Position numbers and translations under genes: made by a program. Positions 52,018 through 61,136 of a stretch of 64,000 bases of DNA are shown here, in pieces (the stretch's first letter is position 1; the number at the start of each line of letters is the position of its first letter). The notes beneath the pieces are model-generated. The model saw only the letters and a program-made list of their open reading frames with translations, did not search any database and was not told the DNA's origin. This stretch comes from Streptomyces sp. HUAS 15-9 (GTDB lineage: Bacteria > Actinomycetota > Actinomycetes > Streptomycetales > Streptomycetaceae), in the NCBI RefSeq assembly GCF_025642155.1, contig NZ_CP106798.1, forward strand, positions 3,906,001-3,970,000, given 5' to 3'.

Positions 52018-52848
52018 TTACTGCACGTCGACGAAGTCACCCGTGGCGTTGACCGCCGGCGTCGTCGAGGTGCCCGCGAAGCTGAAGCGCCAGTATCCGT
52101 CGTAGTTCGCTGTGGTGGTGGTCTTCAGGTTGCCGTAGGAGTCCGTGTACACCGTCTTGACGGTGGTGTACGTGCTCGTGCCCGCCTTGCGGAACTGCAG
52201 CTTGACCGGCTGGTTGGTGTAGCCGTGGTACAGGTTGTCGTCCCAGTTGGCGCGGGACAGCTTGCCCGTCACCGTGAGGGTCTTGCCCTTGGCGATCGGC
52301 TCCGGGCCGGCGTTCACCGTGAGCTTGGAGTAGCGCTGCACCAGGGTGCTGCCGAGGCCGCTCTGGTCCTTGAAGCCGACCTTGCTCAGGTCGGGGTTGC
52401 TCTGGTCCTGGCCGTTGAAGGCGACCGCCTCGGCCGCCACGCCCCAGGTACCGGCGTCCGCGCTCTTCGGATCGGAGTCGGTCGGGTAGATGTCGACCGT
52501 GCCGGTGCAGGTGGCGGTGGTCGACGAGGTGGGCGTGCAGGTCGCCGGGTTGTCGCCGTACAACTCGGGGGACGAGTCGCTGTAGCTGCCCTTGTAGAGG
52601 AAGGCGTCCGTGTAGAAGTCGCTCTTGGTGATGTCCACGTCCGCACCGTGCGTCAGCGTGTACGAGTAGGTCGTGCTGACCTTGTTGGTGGTACCGACCT
52701 TGATCGCCTTGGCGATCGTGACGTTCGAGAAGCTCACGTTCAGCGTGTACGGCGTCCCGCTGGTCGGAGCGGCCTGCGCGGCCGGCACGGCGAGGGCGGA
52801 GAGGGCCAGGGCGCCGGAGACGGCAGCCACGGTGGCACGAATGCGCAT
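52018..52848 (-). CDS. Secreted protein, tandem paralogue 1
   Basis: 276 residues from ATG at 52848 (MRIRATVAAVSGALALSALA). A Sec signal is cut near AQA-AP. The N-terminal half carries two Cys (ATCTPTSSTTATCTG) likely forming a disulfide. The C-terminal 100 residues (LTVNAGPEPIAKGKTLTVTG to ATGDFVDVQ) are shared with the next two genes. That domain has a beta-rich, Ig-like look with a KLSRANW motif. The function is unknown. It lies 6 nt from the ATPase stop, convergent. Confidence 0.85.
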   Translation of the reverse strand: MRIRATVAAVSGALALSALAVPAAQAAPTSGTPYTLNVSFSNVTIAKAIKVGTTNKVSTTYSYTLTHGADVDITKSDFYTDAFLYKGSYSDSSPELYGDNPATCTPTSSTTATCTGTVDIYPTDSDPKSADAGTWGVAAEAVAFNGQDQSNPDLSKVGFKDQSGLGSTLVQRYSKLTVNAGPEPIAKGKTLTVTGKLSRANWDDNLYHGYTNQPVKLQFRKAGTSTYTTVKTVYTDSYGNLKTTTTANYDGYWRFSFAGTSTTPAVNATGDFVDVQ

Positions 52849-53041
52849 GTGCGTTCCCCTGGGGGAGAAGTGATCGTGGAGTCGGTTGACTCGAGCGATC
52901 AGATCCGTGAGGGGCGCAACTGGTTGTACGTCAAGAGCGGCTACCGGCCAGATTTGAGCCTCGCATTGCCGACTCATGACGGAAGTGAGAGAAAGCGCTG
53001 CGGCTCCGGAACGGCGGGCGCCCGGAGCCGCAACCCGGCGC

Positions 53042-53926
53042 CTACTGCACGTCGACGAAGTCACCCGTGGCGTTGACCGCCGGGGTCGTCGAGGTGCCCG
53101 CGAAGGCGAAGCGGTAGTAGCCGTCGGCCGACGCGGTGGTCGTCGTCTTCAGGCTGCCCGTGGAGTTGGACTTGATCGTCTTCAGCGTGGTGTAGGTGCT
53201 GGAGCCCTTCTTGCGGAACTGCAGCTTCACCGGCTGGTTGGTGTAGCCCGCGTACTTGTGGGTCTCCCAGTTGGCGCGGGACAGCTTGCCCGTGACCGTG
53301 ATGGTCCTGCCCTTCTTCACCGGCTCGGGCGCGGCGTTGACCGTCAGCTTGGAGTTCCGCTGGACGAGGGTGGTGGCGAGGCCGAACTGGGCGGAGCTCT
53401 TCTCGGCCTTGAAGTCCAGGGCGATCGCGGCGCCGTGCCAGGTGCCGGCCTGGGAGTTCTTCAGCTCCGAGCTGCTCGCGCCCGACGGGTAGATCTCGAT
53501 CGAGGCCTTGCACACGGCGGTGGTCGCCGAGGTCTCGGCACAGGTCGCGGGCTCGTCGGGGCCCAGGTCGTTGTCCGGGGCGGTGGAGGAGCCACGGTAG
53601 ATCGCGGGCACGGTGACGAAGTTCTCGGAGGTGACGTCGACGTCGGCACCGTGGGTCAGCTTGTAGCTGACCACGGAGGAGACGTGGGCGGTCGTACCGA
53701 CCTTGATCGCCTTGGCGATCTTGAAGTCGGAGAAGGAGACGTCCAGGTCGCCCACCGGTTTGGAGGCGGCGCTGAACGCGCTGTGGCCGGACGCCTGCTG
53801 GGCGAAGACCTTCGCGAACCCGGAGCGGTAGGACGAGCTGCCGTCGGCGGCGTGCGCGGCCGGCACGGCGAGGGCGGACAGGGCCAGGGCGCCGGATGCG
53901 GCGGCCACAGTGGCACGAATGCGCAT
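53042..53926 (-). CDS. Secreted protein, tandem paralogue 2
   Basis: 294 residues from ATG at 53926. Same signal peptide (MRIRATVAAASGALALSALA) and same C-terminal module (KLTVNAAPEPVKKGRTITVT to ATGDFVDVQ) as its neighbours. The N-terminal part differs, with a longer VFAQQASGHSAFSAASKP insert and its own Cys pair (ATCAETSATTAVCKA). It is closer to paralogue 1 than to 3 in the N-terminal half. 193 nt separate it from paralogue 1, so each may have its own promoter. Confidence 0.85.
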   Translation of the reverse strand: MRIRATVAAASGALALSALAVPAAHAADGSSSYRSGFAKVFAQQASGHSAFSAASKPVGDLDVSFSDFKIAKAIKVGTTAHVSSVVSYKLTHGADVDVTSENFVTVPAIYRGSSTAPDNDLGPDEPATCAETSATTAVCKASIEIYPSGASSSELKNSQAGTWHGAAIALDFKAEKSSAQFGLATTLVQRNSKLTVNAAPEPVKKGRTITVTGKLSRANWETHKYAGYTNQPVKLQFRKKGSSTYTTLKTIKSNSTGSLKTTTTASADGYYRFAFAGTSTTPAVNATGDFVDVQ

Positions 53927-53989
53927 GTGTTTCCTTGGAGGAGTGGTCGTGCGGGTGTTCCGGTGGATCCGGACTACTGCACTGCGGGC

Positions 53990-54748
53990 CTACTGGACGT
54001 CGACGAAGTCACCCGTGGCGCTGACCGCGGCGGTGGTCGAGTTGCCCGCGAAGGAGAAGCGGTAGTAGCCGTCGGCGGTGGCGGTGGTCGTGGTCTTCAG
54101 GGCGCCCGTGGAGGACGAGGTGACGGTCTTCAGCGTGGTGTAGGTGCTGGAGCTCTTCTTGCGGAACTGCAACTTCACCGACTGGGAGCCGTAGCCGCTG
54201 TACTTCAGCGTCTCCCAGTTGGCCCGGGTGAGGGCGCCGGTGACCGTGATGGTCCTGCCCTTCTTCACGGGCTCCGGCGTGGCGTTGGCGGTGAGCTTCG
54301 CGGCGCGCTGGAAGGCGAAGGAGCCGGCCTTCTCCTTCCAGATGTAGTCGTCGTCCTTGGCGTCGATCCACGCGGAGACGTACCAGGTGCCGGCGTTCTT
54401 GTTGCTGTAGTAGTCCGTCTTCGGGTCGATGGTCACCGAGGCGGTGCAGGTGGAGGTGGTGGCGTTGACCACGGCGCAGGTGGGCTTGCCGGTCGACTCA
54501 ATACCGTAGCCGGGGCCGTAGAGGTCGAACTCCTGGGCGCCCTTGATGCCCGAGTCGTCCGTCGCCGTCACGCTGACCTTGATGGTCTTCGGGCTGGAGG
54601 TGCCCATGGACACCTTGTTGTCACCGTCCACGACCACCTTGGTGATCTTGGTGTCGCCGTAACCGCCGTCGGCGTGCGCGGCCGGCACGGCGAGGGCGGA
54701 CAGGGCCAGTGCGCCACTCACGACGGCGACAGAGGCACGAATGCGCAT
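53990..54748 (-). CDS. Secreted protein, tandem paralogue 3
   Basis: 252 residues from ATG at 54748 (MRIRASVAVVSGALALSALA). The shared C-terminal module is intact (KLTANATPEPVKKGRTITVT to ATGDFVDVQ). Its N-terminal half has diverged most, starting DGGYGDTKITKVVVDGDNKV with a CAVVNATTSTCTAS Cys pair. The three genes run in the same direction and look like a local expansion by duplication with N-terminal diversification. Confidence 0.85.
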   Translation of the reverse strand: MRIRASVAVVSGALALSALAVPAAHADGGYGDTKITKVVVDGDNKVSMGTSSPKTIKVSVTATDDSGIKGAQEFDLYGPGYGIESTGKPTCAVVNATTSTCTASVTIDPKTDYYSNKNAGTWYVSAWIDAKDDDYIWKEKAGSFAFQRAAKLTANATPEPVKKGRTITVTGALTRANWETLKYSGYGSQSVKLQFRKKSSSTYTTLKTVTSSSTGALKTTTTATADGYYRFSFAGNSTTAAVSATGDFVDVQ

Positions 54749-54886
54749 GTGTTTTCCCCACGCTTGATTGCCTGTGGAGTCGCACGACTCCACAGGCATG
54801 ACAGGGGACGGAAGTGAAAGGTTGTACGACTGGTAAGAAATCGGTGTGGGAGTTGCGGAGGTGAGTCGAACCAGGAGTCGCGGAGG

Positions 54887-57800
54887 TCAGTCGAACCAAC
54901 GGTCCCGCGCCAGCTCCTGCGTCCGCGACGGGTCCTCCAGCAGGGCCGCCACCTCGAAGCGGCGCGGCCACTGACCCGCCGCCCAGGCGAGGCCCGCGGC
55001 GACACCTTCCAGGGTGGCCGCGTGCAGGACGCCGTCGCCGGTCAGCCGCCAGTCGATCTCGACGCCGTCCACGACCAGTTCCTCGTGCTCGACGTAGGTG
55101 TCCGGGGTGCGCGGGCCGAGCAGCACCCGCACCGGGTCCGGTACGTCGTGCTCGGTGCCCTCGGAGGTCACCTCGCCGGTGACGGACTCGCTCAGCCGCC
55201 GCACCTGGAACAGCTCGGCCAGCTCGGCGGCCCGGGACGGGCGGACCGGCAGCAGCGGGACACTGGAGGTGAAGGGCAGCAGGTCGGGCGAGTCGACCAC
55301 GACCGCGTCGGCCGCGTCCACCACCGCCACCCGCCCGTCGGTCACGGCCCGCAGCTCGTCCGGCAGGGTCACCTGCTCCGGATCCAGCTCGGCCAACGCG
55401 CCGTACAACCCGTGTAGTTGGGCCGGGGTGACCGGCCGCTGCGGGTCGGCGAGGCGGTCCAGCAGTTCGGCGGCGCCGCCGGGCTCGTCCAGCAGGGCGG
55501 CCACGGAGGTCCGTACGCCCAGCGCGCGCAGCACCTGCTCGTCGTCGAAGCCGGTCGCGTCGGCCTCGTCGTACAGGCCGCGCAGCAGCGGGTCGCCGCC
55601 GGCCGCGAGCAGACCGGCGGGCCGGCGCCCGTCGAGGACGGGGTGTCCGCGCAGCCACCACGCCGTGTACGGGCGTACGACCTCGTGGGTGCCGTCGGGC
55701 AGCAGGATCCGTACCGGCTGGGTGAGGGCGTCGCGCAGCGGCGGCCGGGCGAGCAGGGAGAGTGCCTCGGGCCAGTGGTCGTCGTCCACCAGGTCGAGGT
55801 CCCGTACGGCGACGAGTTCGGTGGCGACCGGGGGCACCGGGCTGTCGGGGTAGCGGTCGAGGATGTCCTCGCACCACACGTCGACGGCGTCGAGCAGGCC
55901 GGCGTCGTCGGGCTCGGCGAAGTCCCCTTCCCTTGGCTCGAGTTCGTCCGGGTCCAGGACCACGTCCGTGGCGCGCACCAGGGCGAAGTCGGCGAGGACG
56001 CCGCAGGCGGCCAGCGGGCTCTCGCCCCACTTCTCGGCCAGGTCGGCATCCACGGCGGCCAGTTCGCCTTCGCGGATGACGCGGGCGAAGGGGCTGCCGG
56101 GGAAGACCAGCTCACCGGCGGGGGCGAGTTCGCCGTCCTCGTCGGGGAGGGCGAGGGCGCCCAGCCAGGGCTCGTCGCCCGGCTCCAGGCCCGCGTCGCG
56201 GACGAGGGCGAGGACGATGTCGGCCAGTTCCTCGGCGTCCGGCGCGTCCTCCTCCCAGCTCGCCCCGCCCTCGTCGTCCAGGGAGGCGGCGACGGCGGTA
56301 CGCACCTGGGGCGTGGTGAGGACGGCCCGGGGGGTCGCGGGCAGGGCGCCGAGCTTCTCCAGGAGCGGATGGGCGGCGTCAGGATGGGCGACCTTCAGGC
56401 CGAGCCGGGCGAGGACCTCGGGGTCGATGCGGGTGGTGTCCGGTGCGGGCAGCAGGACCTGCCGGGGGCCGATCGTGGTCCGCCCGTCGGCGAGCGGTAC
56501 GGGCAGGCCGGAGAGCCGGTCCGGGTCGACCCCGGCGAGGCTGTCGTAGAGCCGGTGCCACCAGTCCGGGTCCTTTTCCAGCCCGGCCAGCCGGTCGACC
56601 GCGTCGGCCAGCGGGAGGCGGGCGACGCCCAGCGTGCGCAGCTCGACGCGGCGTTCCAGGCCGGCCGGCAGCAGGGTGGGCAGGACCTCGGCCAGGACAC
56701 GGACGGTGTCGCCGCCCGCGCCCTCGACGACCTCGGCGTCCCGGGGGCGCAGGGCCTCGGGGAGGTCCTCGGCGTGCGGCTCGGGCCCGACGGCGGGCGG
56801 GAGGAAGGCGGTGCGCGGGAGGCGGTCGAGGATCGCCTGGCGCAGCGCGCCGTCGAGCTCGCCCTTGCCGAGGGGGCCGGGCACGAGGTCGATGATGCTC
56901 TCGGCCACCGGGCGCCATTCGGCGAGGAGTTCGGTGTACGCGTCCGCCGCGCGCTGCACCAGGAAGTCGGTCAGCGGGCCGGGGGCGGCGTGCCGGCGGG
57001 TGGTGTCCAGCGGAAAGGAGGCGATGAGCAGGGCGGGCACGCCGAGGGGCTCGTCGCTGGGGGTGGGGGCGTGGACGACGGGGGTGGTGCGGGGGCGGAC
57101 GGGGCTGCCGTAGGCGTCGACGGGTACGGCCCAGGTGACGGACCAGTGGGGGCGCAGGCGCTCCTCCACCGGGCGGTCGGCGAGCAGGGCCGGGGTGAGC
57201 GGGCCGTGCGTGGCGGAGGTGCGCCAGTGGGTGACGCCGTCGCGCGAGTCCTCCACGATCGTGAAGGGGCCGTCGGTGCGGCGGGTGAGCGTGCGGGGGG
57301 CCTCGCCGTTGATCTCGACGACGACTTCCGCCAGGCCGGGGAGGGCCAGCAGGAGGGCGTCGTCGACCGCCTGCAGGAGCCGTTCGGCCAGATCGGTGGC
57401 GGCCGTGTCGCGCAGCGGGAGGATGACGACCGTGTCGTACGGGTCGGGGGCGGTGCCCTCGGCGGCGAACGGGAGGCGCAGCAGGGGTACGTGTCCGTCG
57501 CGCCGGCGGATCTCGTCGCCCAGCCCGGGGCTGTGGCGGGCGGTTTCGGCGGCGTGTTCCCGGGCCTCGGCGAGGGACCAGCGGACTCCGCCGTGGCGCC
57601 CTACGACCGCGGGCTCGTCGGTGACGGCGAGTACGGCGGCGAAGCCGACGCCGAAGCGGCCGACGGTGCCCTGGTCTTCGTGGGCCTCACGCTTGGCGGA
57701 GGCGCGCAGGGTGGCCAGCGACTCGACACCGGCCGTGTCCAGGGGGGCGCCGGTGTTGGCGGCGAACAGGACGCCGTCGCGGAGGGTGAGCCGGAGGCGG

Positions 57801-58018
57801 CCGGGTGTCTTCGCCCGGGCGGCGGCGTCGGCGGCGTTCTGGGCGAGCTCGACGACGAGCCGGTCCCGGTAGCCGCCGAGGACCAGGTCCTCCTCGGCGT
57901 TGGCGTCCTCGCGGAAGCGGGCCGGGCTGGTGGCCCAGGCGTCGAGAACACCGCGGCGCAGACGGGCGGTGCCGAAGGGGTCGGCACCCTCGGCAGCGGG
58001 CCGCACGAACTTGCTCAC
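54887..58018 (-). CDS. Large GHKL-ATPase (sacsin N-terminal-like) protein
   Basis: 1043 residues. GTG at 58018 (MSKFVRPAAEGADPFG) is chosen over 58033 because AGGAGA precedes it at -7. The N-terminal 200 residues form an Hsp90/GHKL ATPase: ELAQNAADAAARAK (Asn/Asp box) and TVGRFGVGFAAVLAV (G box), as in sacsin repeats. The remainder is a large Leu/Ala/Pro-rich region with no recognised catalytic site. Sacsin-like proteins act as chaperones and also appear in some defence modules. No nuclease or partner gene is adjacent, so a chaperone role is the simpler guess. Confidence 0.83.
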   Translation of the reverse strand: MSKFVRPAAEGADPFGTARLRRGVLDAWATSPARFREDANAEEDLVLGGYRDRLVVELAQNAADAAARAKTPGRLRLTLRDGVLFAANTGAPLDTAGVESLATLRASAKREAHEDQGTVGRFGVGFAAVLAVTDEPAVVGRHGGVRWSLAEAREHAAETARHSPGLGDEIRRRDGHVPLLRLPFAAEGTAPDPYDTVVILPLRDTAATDLAERLLQAVDDALLLALPGLAEVVVEINGEAPRTLTRRTDGPFTIVEDSRDGVTHWRTSATHGPLTPALLADRPVEERLRPHWSVTWAVPVDAYGSPVRPRTTPVVHAPTPSDEPLGVPALLIASFPLDTTRRHAAPGPLTDFLVQRAADAYTELLAEWRPVAESIIDLVPGPLGKGELDGALRQAILDRLPRTAFLPPAVGPEPHAEDLPEALRPRDAEVVEGAGGDTVRVLAEVLPTLLPAGLERRVELRTLGVARLPLADAVDRLAGLEKDPDWWHRLYDSLAGVDPDRLSGLPVPLADGRTTIGPRQVLLPAPDTTRIDPEVLARLGLKVAHPDAAHPLLEKLGALPATPRAVLTTPQVRTAVAASLDDEGGASWEEDAPDAEELADIVLALVRDAGLEPGDEPWLGALALPDEDGELAPAGELVFPGSPFARVIREGELAAVDADLAEKWGESPLAACGVLADFALVRATDVVLDPDELEPREGDFAEPDDAGLLDAVDVWCEDILDRYPDSPVPPVATELVAVRDLDLVDDDHWPEALSLLARPPLRDALTQPVRILLPDGTHEVVRPYTAWWLRGHPVLDGRRPAGLLAAGGDPLLRGLYDEADATGFDDEQVLRALGVRTSVAALLDEPGGAAELLDRLADPQRPVTPAQLHGLYGALAELDPEQVTLPDELRAVTDGRVAVVDAADAVVVDSPDLLPFTSSVPLLPVRPSRAAELAELFQVRRLSESVTGEVTSEGTEHDVPDPVRVLLGPRTPDTYVEHEELVVDGVEIDWRLTGDGVLHAATLEGVAAGLAWAAGQWPRRFEVAALLEDPSRTQELARDRWFD

Positions 58019-58118
58019 GTTCACTCTCCTCATCGGCGTGACGATGCAAGGTACCGCGCCACTGCCCGTGCCTTTCCGCGCCCGGACTCCGTCCAGAGCC
58101 CTGCTCGCTCATCCTGGT

Positions 58119-58440
58119 GGGCCGAAGCTCGCCTCAGAGAGGCACAGGGTGCCGCTGCCGGCAGGGTTTCAACCCCTGGACCTCACCCGCCGCCGTACTC
58201 ACTCGTCCCGGTGGGCTGTCGTCCCCGAGAGGACCACGTGCCACTGCCACCGGGTTCAACCCCTGCGCGCCCCACCCGACGACCGGCGGGACCGAGACCC
58301 GTCCCCGAGTCGGCCCACGCACCGCTGCCGCCAGGGCCCAGCGCCTGCGCCCTGCCCAAGGACCCGCGGGGCCGAAGCTGGTCTCCGAGTCGGCCCACGC
58401 ACCGCTGCCGCCAGGGCTCAGCCCCGGAGGGACCCGCACC
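58119..58440. repeat. Four degenerate ~75-bp tandem repeats in a gene-free gap
   Basis: The 428-nt gap 58019-58446 holds about four imperfect units, each with a (C)CCGAGTCGGCCCACGCACCG-like core followed by CTGCCGCCAGGG and a pyrimidine-rich stretch. The last two copies share the 20-nt core and flanks almost exactly. No ORF, promoter or terminator is convincing; this may be a transcript-end region for the two flanking minus-strand genes. Confidence 0.5.
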
Positions 58441-58446
58441 GCCCTC

Positions 58447-59373
58447 CTACGAGTGGCCGAGTTCTGCCGTCTCCTCGTCGCCCAGTGCCGGGACCGAGCC
58501 CGAGTCGGGTGCCGGACGCAGGGGGAAGGGGTCCACCTTCGTCTCGTCGATGACCGGTGCCGCCGGCTGGGGCGGCTTGGGCATGACCGCGGCCTCCGAG
58601 TGGCCGCCGCAGCCGTACGTGAGCGAGACGACGCGCCCGTCAGCCGGGGAGAACTCGTTCGCGCAGAGGCCGAAGGCCTGGCCGAGGGAGCCGCCGAGGG
58701 GGACCAGGAAGCCACAGGTCAGACAGGAGGCGGGGGCCGCCTGGGCCATCGGGGTCTTGGCGCCGAACGCCTCGTCCCAGCGGTCGGCGGCGACGTGCAG
58801 GCCGTAGCGGGACAGGACCCGGGCCCGGCGCATGCCGAGTTCCTCCGCCACCGAGGCGATCGAGCCCCGGGACGGGACCGTGGGCAGTGTGGCGGGCGCG
58901 CCGGGGGTGACCTCCGCGTCCTCCGCCTCCGCGAGTTCCGCCATCTCGTGCGACACGGGGGAGCTGGGCAGGGGCTGGTCCTCGCCGGAGTAGCCGGGCT
59001 CCAGCCGGAGGTCCTCGGCGTCCGTGGGAAGGAGGTCGCCGGGGCCCATGTCGCCGGGCCGCAGCCGCTCGCTCCAGGGCACCCACTCCGGGGCGAGGAG
59101 CGCGTCGGGGCCGGGCAGCAGGACGACCTCGTCCAGCGTCACAACCTTCGCGCGGGACGCCCGGGTCACGGTCGCCGCCCAACGCCAGCCCCGGTAGCCG
59201 AGCTCCTTGCACTCGAAGAAGTGCGTGACAACGCGGTCGCCCTCGGACACCAGGCCGGCGTGCTCGCCGACCACGCCCGGGGCGGCGGCCTCCTCGGCTG
59301 CGGCGCGGGCGAGGTCGACGGCCTCGGCGCACAGGCGGTCGGGGGTGCGGCTTCGCGTGCTCGCTGCGCTCAC
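58447..59373 (-). CDS. DUF3027 protein
   Basis: 308 residues with GTG at 59373 (MSAASTRSRTPDRLCAEAV). The DUF3027 family is actinobacterial and often sits beside cold-shock and resistance genes. Features: an N-terminal helical domain, the core HFFECKELGYRGWRWAATVTR, and a C-terminal CLTCGF...YGCGGHSEA set of Cys/His likely binding zinc. The role is unknown. An upstream in-frame ATG at 59526 lacks family sequence and is not used. Confidence 0.85.
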   Translation of the reverse strand: MSAASTRSRTPDRLCAEAVDLARAAAEEAAAPGVVGEHAGLVSEGDRVVTHFFECKELGYRGWRWAATVTRASRAKVVTLDEVVLLPGPDALLAPEWVPWSERLRPGDMGPGDLLPTDAEDLRLEPGYSGEDQPLPSSPVSHEMAELAEAEDAEVTPGAPATLPTVPSRGSIASVAEELGMRRARVLSRYGLHVAADRWDEAFGAKTPMAQAAPASCLTCGFLVPLGGSLGQAFGLCANEFSPADGRVVSLTYGCGGHSEAAVMPKPPQPAAPVIDETKVDPFPLRPAPDSGSVPALGDEETAELGHS

Positions 59374-59641
59374 AGGTATCGCTTCTCTCCTACGCCGTCT
59401 CACGGGTGCGCCTGCCTTTGGCGGTGGGGCGGACGGAGCGGACCTGTGGGCCGCATCGACGTCCGCGTCCGATCGCTCTCGGGCGCACCTCTGCCATCCA
59501 TTCTGCGGGATGGCTGAGATACGCACGCTACCTGTTCGTGGGCGCTGGGCCTACACCGACGGGACAGTACGCCGTTTCAAGCCGGTGTTTGACCCGCCGG
59601 ACGCGCCGTAACCGCACTACGGACCATCATCTCAGGGCACT

Positions 59642-61075
59642 ATGAACGTCGTGGCAGCCGCGAAGTCGTCCCAGGGCGCCACCGGGGTCGGTGGGGTCAA
59701 AGGGAGCAGTCGAGGTGGCGGTGCGGGCCGGATGCGCGGCGCCGTCCGCTCCGTCGGCCGTGCCCTGCACTTCCCGGTGACCGGAACCGCCCGCGGCATC
59801 CGGAGGGCGACGCATGCGCACGGCGCGGGCGAGTCGGGGCTCGGGAAGCTGATCGAGCTGCACGCGGTGAACGGCGCCGGCGACGTCATGATCACCGTCG
59901 CCCTCGCCTCCACCGTCTTCTTCTCGGTGCCGACCGACGAGGCCCGCGGCCGTGTCGCCCTCTATCTCGCCATCACCATGGCCCCCTTCACGGTCCTCGC
60001 GCCCGTGATCGGCCCCCTGCTCGACCGTCTGCCGCACGGCCGGCGCGCCGCGATGGCCGGCGCGATGTTCGCCCGTGCCCTGCTCGCGCTGATCATCTCG
60101 GGGGCGGTGGCCGGCGGCCGTCTCCAGCTGTACCCGGCCGCGCTGGGCGTCCTCGTCGCCTCGAAGGCGTACGGGGTGGTGCGCAGCGCCGTCGTGCCCC
60201 GGCTTCTCCCGCCCCGCTTCTCCCTGGTGAAGGCGAACTCCCGGGTCACCCTCGGCGGGCTCCTGGCCACCGGTATCGCCGCGCCCGTCGGGGCGGGGCT
60301 GCAGGCCGTCGGTTCGAGCTGGCCGCTGTACGGCGCCTTCGTGATCTTCGTCGCGGGTACGTTCCTGTCCTTCTCCCTGCCGCCGAAGGTCGACTCGGCC
60401 AAGGGCGAGGACATCGCGCTGCTCGCGGCCGACGAGGAGCATCTGCACGGGCCGCACCTCAAGCCGGTGAAGCGTCCGGGGCTGCGCACGGTCGGCCCGG
60501 CCGTCACCCACGCCCTCGGCGCCAACGCCGCCCTGCGCTGTCTGTCCGGCTTCCTGATCTTCTTCCTGGCGTTCCTGCTGCGCGAGCACCCGCTGACCGG
60601 GGAGAGCGCGGCGGTGTCCATGGGGATAGTGGCCGTCTCGGCGGGCGTGGGCAACGCGCTCGGTACGGCGGTCGGGGCGTGGCTGCGGTCGAGGGCGCCG
60701 GAGATCATCATCGTGACCGTGGTCGCGGTGGTGCTGGGCACGGCGATCGTCGCGGCGGTGTTCTTCGGCGCGTTCCTGGTGGCCTGTCTGGCCGCGGTCG
60801 CCGGGTTCGCGCAGGCGCTGGCCAAGCTGTCCCTGGACGCGCTGATCCAGCGGGACGTGCCGGAACTGGTCCGTACGTCGGCGTTCGCGCGCTCCGAGAC
60901 GCTGCTGCAGATGGCGTGGGTGTTCGGTGGCGCGGTCGGCATCGTGATGCCGCTCAACGGCACGCTGGGCCTGACGGTGGCCGCCGTGATCGTGGCCGCC
61001 GGCTGGCTGACCACCCTGCGCGGTCTGCTCGGCTCGGCACGCCAAGGGGGCAGGACACGGCCGCGAGTGGCGTAA
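59642..61075 (+). CDS. MFS transporter
   Basis: 477 residues from ATG at 59642. A basic Gly/Arg-rich cytoplasmic head (about 60 residues) precedes the helices. Transmembrane helices fill the rest, with GPLLDRLPHGRRAAMAGAM as the motif A segment near residue 120 and a long central loop (DEEHLHGPHLKPVKRPG) between the two halves. It belongs to a conserved actinobacterial MFS group without assigned substrate. The 268-nt leader holds no clear signal. Confidence 0.87.
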   Translation: MNVVAAAKSSQGATGVGGVKGSSRGGGAGRMRGAVRSVGRALHFPVTGTARGIRRATHAHGAGESGLGKLIELHAVNGAGDVMITVALASTVFFSVPTDEARGRVALYLAITMAPFTVLAPVIGPLLDRLPHGRRAAMAGAMFARALLALIISGAVAGGRLQLYPAALGVLVASKAYGVVRSAVVPRLLPPRFSLVKANSRVTLGGLLATGIAAPVGAGLQAVGSSWPLYGAFVIFVAGTFLSFSLPPKVDSAKGEDIALLAADEEHLHGPHLKPVKRPGLRTVGPAVTHALGANAALRCLSGFLIFFLAFLLREHPLTGESAAVSMGIVAVSAGVGNALGTAVGAWLRSRAPEIIIVTVVAVVLGTAIVAAVFFGAFLVACLAAVAGFAQALAKLSLDALIQRDVPELVRTSAFARSETLLQMAWVFGGAVGIVMPLNGTLGLTVAAVIVAAGWLTTLRGLLGSARQGGRTRPRVA

Positions 61076-61080
61076 CGAAC

Positions 61081-61123
61081 CGGGCACGCCGCACCCCACA
61101 TGGGGCGACGGCCCGAGTGCCCG
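61081..61123. terminator. Nested stem-loop after the MFS gene
   Basis: CGGGCAC (61081-61087) pairs with GTGCCCG (61117-61123), with CCCCA/TGGGG nested inside. It begins 6 nt after the MFS stop and ends 13 nt before the lipoprotein gene start. Confidence 0.6.
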
Positions 61124-61136
61124 ATAGCCTTCGGCC

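Noticed and set aside
59510..59611. 33-residue + ORF MAEIRTLPVRGRWAYTDG...
   Set aside because: It has a weak ribosome site and no promoter clearly ahead, and lies in the spacer before the MFS gene. It could be a short leader but nothing confirms it.
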